Shown piece after piece: positions 57,095-64,000 of a stretch of 64,000 nt of DNA. The position numbers and the translations under genes are program-made. Source of the DNA: Piezodorus guildinii (lineage: Eukaryota; Arthropoda; Insecta; Hemiptera; Pentatomidae); contig CM041292.1 of the NCBI GenBank assembly GCA_023052935.1, positions 80,920,169-80,984,168 on the forward strand. The letters are read 5' to 3'. Positions within the stretch are counted from its first letter, which is position 1. Each line of letters begins with the position of its first letter. The notes below the pieces were generated by a model. It was not told the origin of the DNA, ran no database searches, and worked only from the letters and a program-made list of their open reading frames with translations.

Positions 57095-58140
57095 TATATA
57101 TGAAATATATAGTAAGGGAAAGTATTGCGATCGTGAAAATTTTCGAATTCCAGTTTTCAACGGAAATGCACGTTTTAGGGTCCACTGAGACCAAATAACC
57201 AAGTCCCGCAAAATGGTCTGTGTGTGTTTTTGTTTATTTATTTAACGTCACTTTATGCTACTATGGCTAATCGGACCATGTACAGTGGGAGTCCTAAATT
57301 TTGTCTATCCAGGTTTTATTAGGATAGGGATCTTTAACGAGTACCTGACATCGCACAGGCTCGGAATCACCTTTTAACGTCCCCTCCGAAGGACGGCATA
57401 ACTAAGGATTTTTACTCCCATTAAAAAATCCTAGGACCACCTGCGAGTTTGAACCCGCGACCTTTGGCATAGGAGGCTGTTATGCTAACCACCCAGATAC
57501 AAGTGATCCCGGTCTGTTGGTAACTCCCTAGCGAAAACGAAAAGGCTTATGAAACTGAAATTTCATATTTAAGACAACTATATGCCCGAGATGTTACAGA
57601 AACTTTTTCACTTAACTCGGCTTACCTAAAGTGTTACTTTATACTATGAATTTTGCACATTTTTACGATATTTTCAAAAACGTCTTTTAACAATTTTGAT
57701 ATAACTCGTTATATAGATATAAAATTTAACGGGCTTTAATATCGTGAAGGTTTCATTCTGATTTAAATAGTTGGACAAGGATAAATGCTGATTTTTTAAA
57801 ATTTTCTTCCTCTAGAGGATATAATATATATCATATTAACATTGATAAAATTCGGCTAAATTTAAAAGTAGAACGAATTTCATAACCGGTAAAAAGAAAA
57901 AAAGAACAAAAAAAAAATGTTTAATTATAATTTTTTTTTTTTTGAACATAAGAACAGTAACATAAATGTATTATATACAGTTTAAAAGCTAAAGATTATA
58001 GAAAAAAAATATTATCTTATATACTAAGTTATAGAAGGTAATGTAATGTGACAAATAGGACATCAAATTATTACTGATAAGTATACGTAACCATTTTTTA
58101 TTGCTATATCATTTAATCTAAATCATTTAATTAACTATTT
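57095..58140 (+). repeat. Rep-A dispersed repeat with SINE insertion
   Basis: It starts TATATAGTAAGGGAAAGTAT, GCGATCGTGAAAATTTTCGA, then GCACGTTTTAGGGTCC and GGTCTGTGTGTG, where an S1 SINE interrupts. It resumes with GGTAACTCCCTAGCGAAAAC, AAATTTCATATTTAAGACAA and ends near ATTTAATCTAAATCATTTAA. Collinear with the other copies. Confidence 0.85.
57229..57510 (-). mobile_element. tRNA-derived SINE (family S1)
   Basis: Full-length relative of 24524-24798: on the minus strand GGGATCACTTGTATCTGGGTG, GTTAGCATAACAGCCTCC, a B-box-like GGTTCAAACTC, the same body and the same TGACGTTAAATAAATAAA end. It is inserted next to the GT tract of Rep-A. Confidence 0.85.
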
Positions 58141-58159
58141 AATCCGTTTGTTGAATTGC

Positions 58160-59690
58160 TTTGAATCGTTATTCTCCAGGCGCGTGATTAGCCCAGTACT
58201 GGAATCCTCTTATTCTCAGGACAACTGGTCTCCTGAATATTTATTCCCCTCAGGAGAAAATACTGGCCGAAAAGAAAAAAGAGGTAAATCATCAGGAAGG
58301 GATGGAATTGCACCAGATTATTTGAAATACGGTGGTCAAGAACTTAAAACATCATAAAACACTTCAATCGTTGTTCTAAGAAGTATATGACAGAAAGAGA
58401 ATTCCCACGAACTGACAATATTATATAAACCTCCGCAATAATAAAAAAGGATACGCGACAAACTGCAAAGATTTATTTATTTATTTATATTACAAATGAC
58501 CCTCAAGACTTGGTAACAAATCCTATTTGGTGAACTGCAAAGATTATAGACTCATGAAATTGCTTTACGTAGTTTATAAACTTTACATTTCTATTTTAAA
58601 AAGGAGACTCCGACAAATTGCGGAAGGGCAGCTAGAAACGGAATAGGCTGGTTTTCCTCTAGGCAGGCAGACGCATCTTTATCCTCAGAGATGTTGCCGG
58701 AAAAGCTTGGGTCAGAGATAAAAAAATTCTTTCCTGGCCTAAAGGCAGCGTTCGATGTGGTCCCGAGAAAATAAATTTGGAATGCACTTATAGCCAAGGG
58801 ACTGGAAAGCGTGGAAGCTCCGAACTGCATGATCAGAAATTAGGAAATTTAATATGAAAACTGTCCTCATAAAAAGCCTTTTTATATGCGAATGACAAAG
58901 TCCTAATAGTCCTAATAGACACCAAGACCAAGATATAACATGTTCTGGTAGAATGGGAAGGAGAGTTGCTAAGGAAAGAAATTCAAATTAATACCACCAA
59001 GAGTAATGTGATGGTTATGCCGTGGAAAGAACAGGAAGATGTCCAACGGATCTGCAATGGCGAGACATTTGAGATATTAAAGTAATATATCTACATAGAA
59101 ACCTTAATTAGTTACTCGGGTAAGATAGACGCCAAACTCCAAACATAATGTGTAAGGCGAATCGAGTGTATTACCAGATTACTATAACATCATCGGCCAC
59201 CGCGAAGTAGACAAGAAGACCATAATGCATAAGCCTATTTACCTGCAGTTCAAGCCCCCTACACTCACCCACGTCGGAGAAAGTTAGACAACACTGGACT
59301 GGCATTCTAGTCGCAGAATTGCATCAGAACTGAGGTTTCTTCGCAGATCTGTTGGGTGACCTTGAAGAAATCGCATTAGGAACGAAAGTATTAGAGAGCA
59401 ACTAGAAGTTACAGAAGTTAAAACAACACTAGAAAGACGGCAACTCCAGTTCTTTGGACATGTCTGCCGCATGAACGAAGATATGAGTCCTAAAAAGGTA
59501 TCAGAGGCTCGACCCACAGAAGGAGACCCCGCGGACGCCCCAGAATTACATACCACGATTTATCCAGAGGATTGGAGTTGAAAGAGGAATATCTCTCAAT
59601 GGAGTGAAACACCTAAGGAGGGACCGAGAAGAGTGGTTACGCTGGACTGAGGCTCCTCGACTAGCTAATGGCATAAGAGGAAGATAAAAA
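58160..59690 (+). mobile_element. RTE-type LINE, long but decayed
   Basis: Fragments in order: KSSGRDGIAPDYLKYGGQEL (the 'GPDGIP-ELLK-GG' start of the RT domain), NYRLMKLLYVVYKLYISIL, RRLRQIAEGQLETE-AGF, later TKSNVMVMPWKEQEDVQ-like, LQFFGHVCRMNEDMSPKKVS, RRPRRTPELHTTIYPEDWS-like and REEWLRWTEAPRLANGIRGR. The catalytic centre is heavily damaged. A 59-bp insertion lies at 58474-58532. Confidence 0.75.
58474..58532 (-). mobile_element. 59-bp LINE-tail insertion with 13-bp TSD
   Basis: Direct repeats AACTGCAAAGATT (58461-58473 and 58533-58545) flank a tiny insertion. On the minus strand it reads into ATATAAATAAATAAATAAAT, the 3' tail of the LINE families here: an extreme 5' truncation. Confidence 0.8.
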
Positions 59691-59759
59691 ATAAGAAGAA
59701 ATTTATTAAATAGTTTTTAAATTTATTTTAATAGTCGAGGTAAGTGAATGTCGTGTATT

Positions 59760-60880
59760 GGTTGTCCGTACCTGATTATATTTTTATTTTAGCTATTTTA
59801 TTAATTATGATATTTTATGATTGAGTACAACTTAGTCTCACTATTGATAATAATATAACATTTTAATCAGCAAATCACATTTATTTTCCACTTCGGTTCT
59901 AAAAAAAATATCAATTTTATTTTTAAAGGAACAAAAGACCTTAAAAGATCTTAAATTTTTAAATTAAATTATCAACCCAGTTTCTCTATAAAAAGGCTGA
60001 CCTTTTAAATCTAATTTTTTCAGAAGAATATCTTCCTTTGAATTCCCTTATCGAATTCCAGAGACTTTTTTTTTTTTTACTCAGCTCGAATGGAGAAAAG
60101 TAGAACCCTTTATATCTTGAAGCAGGGAAATGGAATTTAATAAAGCTAAATTTTTATTACGATGTTCTCAATTGTAATAATTGCCGCAAATTGTATTCTT
60201 CCTCATGAAATTGATTAAAATACAGTCAGTGTTGTCAGAGTACAGTATCGTACAAGTCATATTTTTCCATACAGTGTTATATATTTTAGAAAAAATATTA
60301 AAAACTAAATCGTACGTAGGCTGCTAAAATAAATGGAAACTTGTTTTGAACCCCAAAACTAAAATTGTTATTAATTATTTTAACTTCTGAATTATTTCAT
60401 GAAAACATAAGTTTCATTTTAAAATAAATGCGATTCCCTTGGAAACTAAATTAAACCTTTATTTATGACGCCTCTACTACAATAGGTCATTGGCGTTTAC
60501 ACTTACATTTTATACTCTATTATAGTACAATATAAAAACAGCTGGAGGCTATTGAAGTTAAATGTTGTTAAAAAAAATCTGGTGCTCGCAATACACGACT
60601 TTCACTTAACTCCGTTGTTAAAATCAATTTAAGGATTTTTAAATACATTTAAAGATGCAAATAAATGAAATTTTTTTACATATATTTGGTAGGTAGAAAA
60701 ACAATCCACATCACTGGGTGTCTCCATACATTTTTTCCCCCGAAAATGTTTTTTTTTTGTATTAATATTTTATTTGGCATGCAAAAAATACCCTTAACCC
60801 CAAATTTTCACAAACCTTCACATTTTTGAATCGCGATTTCATTATTTTTGTATGAACAATATCCAAATAATTTAAAAATA
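59760..60880. other. No recognised gene
   Basis: AT-rich. Fragments near 59740 and 60575-60640 carry the Rep-A end motif (CGACTTTCACTTA with CTGGTGC upstream) but are too short to delimit. Confidence 0.4.
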
Positions 60881-60889
60881 GGTTGCATT

Positions 60890-61085
60890 ACAAAAATCTG
60901 GTGCAGGCAGCACACAACTTTCACTTACTTCGCCTATTAAAATAAATTTCAGAACTATTACAAAAACTTAAAGTTGAAAATAGTTCAAACCTAATTTATA
61001 TAAGAAGTTTATTCATTTTCGTTAAAAACATATGATTTAGATTAAATAAAATAACAATATAAAATTGTTATGTATAATAATCAGC
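60890..61085 (-). repeat. Rep-A end fragment
   Basis: ATCTGGTGCAGGCAGCACAC, AACTTTCACTTACTTCG and, further on, ATGATTTAGATTAAATAAAA: the left ~190 bp of a minus-oriented Rep-A. Confidence 0.6.
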
Positions 61086-61729
61086 AATGAATCTAATCCC
61101 TATTCATCATTTGCACTATCTTTACCAAATTGTATGTGTTAACGACGGTTCGTGGTTAACAGATATGAAACACATTCAAATGAAATGGAAAGTTTTTTTT
61201 TGTTTTTATCTGTGTAATCATCTACAGCGTTCAATTCCTCTTTCTGCCACAAGTCTCAATCCCACATACTAGCAATACATTCGGTATTTTTTATCTAACA
61301 ACCAAAATATTCACTCGAAATAATTAATATGGCAGAACAACGTATGGCGGGTCATCTAGCACGTTATGAAATAAACATTTTTTCTCGTTAATTGCATTTA
61401 TGTTTACGATGAATTAAAAATCCCAAAGCGATAAATTGTTAATAGGTCAAACAGAGCTTTTTAAACCATAAATGACCCCTCATTCACATTGCACCCCTAC
61501 GAAGCAAGGTCGAGACTACTGGTTAGTTATACAATTGTTATTTATATTTCTTACAACTAATGGTGCACATATTTAATATAGTCACTCGCTAATTTGAACT
61601 AGTTTAAGTTATTTTACGGACATTGCCGCAATTAACCCGTTATTGGAAATCGCTATCATAGAAAATTAAGATTTAATTATCGCAGAGATTGAAGTATCAG
61701 TCGAAAGGAAGGAAAGAAATCGCATCGTA

Positions 61730-61960
61730 TATAGCTGTATTTTAAGTCTCGTAATGTTATATCGATGAGGATAAAAAATCACCTTATATCAAGAGAAATT
61801 TATTATTCATTGAAACAAAAACTTTAACCAAAATCGTTGGTTCCTTTTTAGGGAAAATCTTTAAAATATTGAATAAGTCGGGTCTGTAACATCTGAGGCA
61901 TAATCGTATCTTGAATATGACATTTAATTTCGAAAAAACGTTTGGTTTATGAGCTGGGCT
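61730..61960 (-). repeat. Rep-A internal fragment
   Basis: ACCAAAATCGTTGGTTCC, ATAATCGTATCTTGAATATGACATTT-like sequence and GGGCTTACCACATTT follow the order of the central Rep-A region. Strongly diverged. Confidence 0.5.
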
Positions 61961-61999
61961 TACCACATTTAACCCCTACTCATTTACTTCCCGTAGATA

Positions 62000-62480
62000 C
62001 CGATTACTACAACACTTACTCGGCAAACGTACAGAAATTCCAATTTATTAGAAAAAGCTCATTTACGTTACCATCATCAGACCGATCTTGACATTGGAAT
62101 CGAGCTTTGGGTCCTATTAAACCATCTTATTCCTCTCGCATTCAATCCTTACAATTCAAAATCCTCCTCAAAATTCTGAATGCTCCTTATTTCGTCACGA
62201 AAAAAATCATCCACAAAGACCTAAATATCACATTTGTCACAGAACTATCCCGAAACAGATATGCCTCTTTTAATTCCAAACTCCTACCCACACAAATCCT
62301 CTTGTACGCAACTTATCATTCCCGTCTATTCCTGACAACCCTCCGAGGCGATTAAAGAGACGATGGTCTCGAGACCTACTAAATTAAATTGACATTGGGT
62401 AGTTTTTTCATAATATATTTTCATGCCCATAAGTGTAAATTAGCACATGTACTTATTATATTTATTATAAGTATTGTAGT
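62000..62480 (+). mobile_element. Jockey-type LINE 3' fragment (family J)
   Basis: Broken frames give YRLLQHLLGKRTEIP, KKLIYVTIIRPILT, SYSSRIQSLQFKILLKILNA, KKIIHKDLNITFVTELSRNR and DDGLETY, followed by GTAGTTTTTTCATAATAT and AATAAAATG. Same family as 51075-51860, here on the plus strand. Confidence 0.75.
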
Positions 62481-62489
62481 ATATCTCAA

Positions 62490-64000
62490 TAAAATGTTTT
62501 TTAAAAAATGGTTACTTTGATCCAAAGAATTTAAAACTATTACTGCAGTTGTATTTTGTTTTGTGTTGAGAATACTAAGGGGACAAATGTAATAAATTGT
62601 CATTTAATGTTAATTGAAATTAATAGCAATAGGCCTTTGTCGATAAAAGGACAGAAGTCATTTGCCACTCCCTGGGTATTACCCTTCGCGGTTTTCCAAG
62701 GGACTAGCATTTGCAGCAGATGAATCCTAATTAGGTCCCGTGATATTTAAAACCCCCAAAATATCCGAATTGCGTCCCGGCCTAACTCTACTGGATCCTA
62801 CACCTGAACAAGGTGTCAGGTTTAGGGAACACCTTTTCAACGTTAAAAGGAGGAGGTTGAAAAGCTGCTTTTTTTTTCGTAAATCAAGGCCAATTGGACA
62901 AAACTAAGTTCATTTAGTGAATTTATGTCATAAAGATTTCCGCCTGAAGGAAAACTAACTACCTGGACTTATTCAATTCCGAACTAAATTCCAGCCAAAT
63001 AATTCGTTTATTGACTTTATCGGGGAAGTATACGATAGGTATTGGTATAATGAAGTAGATAGAGATTTATAAATGAACCATAACCATTTGGTTACAGTGA
63101 AAGAACTGTAGTTTTTACATAGAAATCCAATAAATGTAGGTGTAAAAAAAATACAGGATAAAATTCGTAGAGTATACATTTTATTGGAGAGTATAATTTA
63201 ACCTACATCTACCAACAACATATATAACCCATTTTTGTTTTTAAAGTTTATTTTATTTGTATGTGATTAGTCAAACATTTTTTAAATATTTTCACATAGC
63301 TGGGTTTACTGATTATCCGCACCAGCAGCTTAGCAAATACCAAACATATTTTTCTGGTACCAGGAGAGACTCCACTTGGATTCTGTAAAACAAATGCTGG
63401 GACTTAATTCGGTTAATTTTTAGCAATCGAGACCTAATTTGGATTTTTCTCTGATAAGGGAATTAGGACTGGCAAACAGATAAACCAATAACATGTTTTT
63501 TGGTGAAAGCTGAAAAAAAAAATCACGATCGCAATACTTTTCCTTCCTAGACAATTAAAAGTAAATAAGTAAAGAATGAATTATTATTTTTACATAAAAT
63601 ATAATATATTTTTTGTAGAACTGAATAACGCTTTAATAAATTATACAGTATCTAAGGCAAAATATACAGACACTATATGCTGAGAGGAGAAGCTCTGAAG
63701 CACACAGATCGAACTTCATATTCGTGGCCTTCTTTTGTGGAGGGTATTGAAGGGCTGTTTGCAGCTCCGAGTTTATCCTACCCTTCTTAGCAATTGCTTT
63801 CCAAGCATTCCTCTCTCGCATTTCCAGATAAAATTCTGGCGTTGGGGATTTTCCCTTATATGATATTGTAAAAGGTTTTGGAATGATTGATAGTAAGTGG
63901 AATACAGTTTTTAGTTTTATAAAGTTAGTATAGTCTGTATCCTTTGTAAATATGCTTGCTTGTTATTATTACTTTGAAAAGGATTTGGGACAACCTAGAA
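62490..64000. other. No recognised gene
   Basis: It includes a GC-balanced unclassified block (62640-62870), a Rep-A end (63520-63560, CGATCGCAATACTTTTCCTT) and a minus-strand 62-codon frame (63633-63821) starting RERNAWKAIAKKGRI, which may be mobile-element debris. Confidence 0.35.

Noticed and set aside
63633..63821. 62-codon minus-strand frame RERNAWKAIAKKGRI
   Set aside because: Possibly mobile-element debris, but no diagnostic motif, so not called as a gene.

Overview
This is a AT-rich, intron-rich animal window. The mobile elements are a mixture typical of insects: Jockey-, R1/I- and RTE-type non-LTR retrotransposons, mariner, Penelope-like fragments, a Helitron helicase remnant, TTAA-flanked elements and tRNA-derived SINEs. 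I think it is an insect, possibly hemipteran with a large repeat-rich genome, but the sequence alone does not prove the order. Almost all long open frames are retroelement debris. The real host genes are short exons found by splice sites and reading phase.

Host gene 1 (37960-56198, minus strand) is recognisable. Six exons with consistent phases encode the homologue of vertebrate NPDC1 / nematode CAB-1. They cover part of the luminal stalk, one transmembrane helix and the strongly conserved cytoplasmic tail ending in YECPGLAP and TGEMEVKNPLF. The 5' exons (signal peptide, cysteine-rich part) are not in the window as far as I can see. The 9.2 kb and 5.6 kb introns are full of mobile elements.

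Host gene 2 (13272-33236, minus strand, just downstream of NPDC1) is the most interesting item. One 53-codon first exon with two hydrophobic segments (33077-33236) ends in phase 1. Four diverged paralogous exons lie downstream (28986-29389, 27737-28164, 17407-17978, 13272-13687). Each starts with an acceptor in exactly that phase, runs open to its own stop, and three of four have an AATAAA soon after the stop. This is either one gene with four alternative terminal exons or a tandem gene family whose other first exons I could not find. I do not recognise the protein family.

Region by region: 1-3.4 kb holds two copies of one RTE-type element. 5.8-7.8 kb has a Penelope-like fragment with a hammerhead-like motif, a truncated Jockey element and an I-type 3' fragment. 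9.0-10.5 kb is a mariner deletion derivative inside a possible piggyBac-like element. 13.3-18.0 kb has host exons with a Helitron remnant. 20.8-22.9 kb is a foldback element nested in a dispersed repeat, here called Rep-A. 24.5-26.7 kb has a SINE and an R1-like 3' end. 27.7-33.2 kb contains the main gene-2 exons and a TTAA MITE. 38-46.8 kb has NPDC1 exons, a decayed mariner, two MITEs and two TSD-flanked insertions. 49.6-63.8 kb is RTE, Jockey, Rep-A and SINE debris around one GC-rich NPDC1 exon. Joining of exons is inferred from sequence only; no transcript evidence was available.
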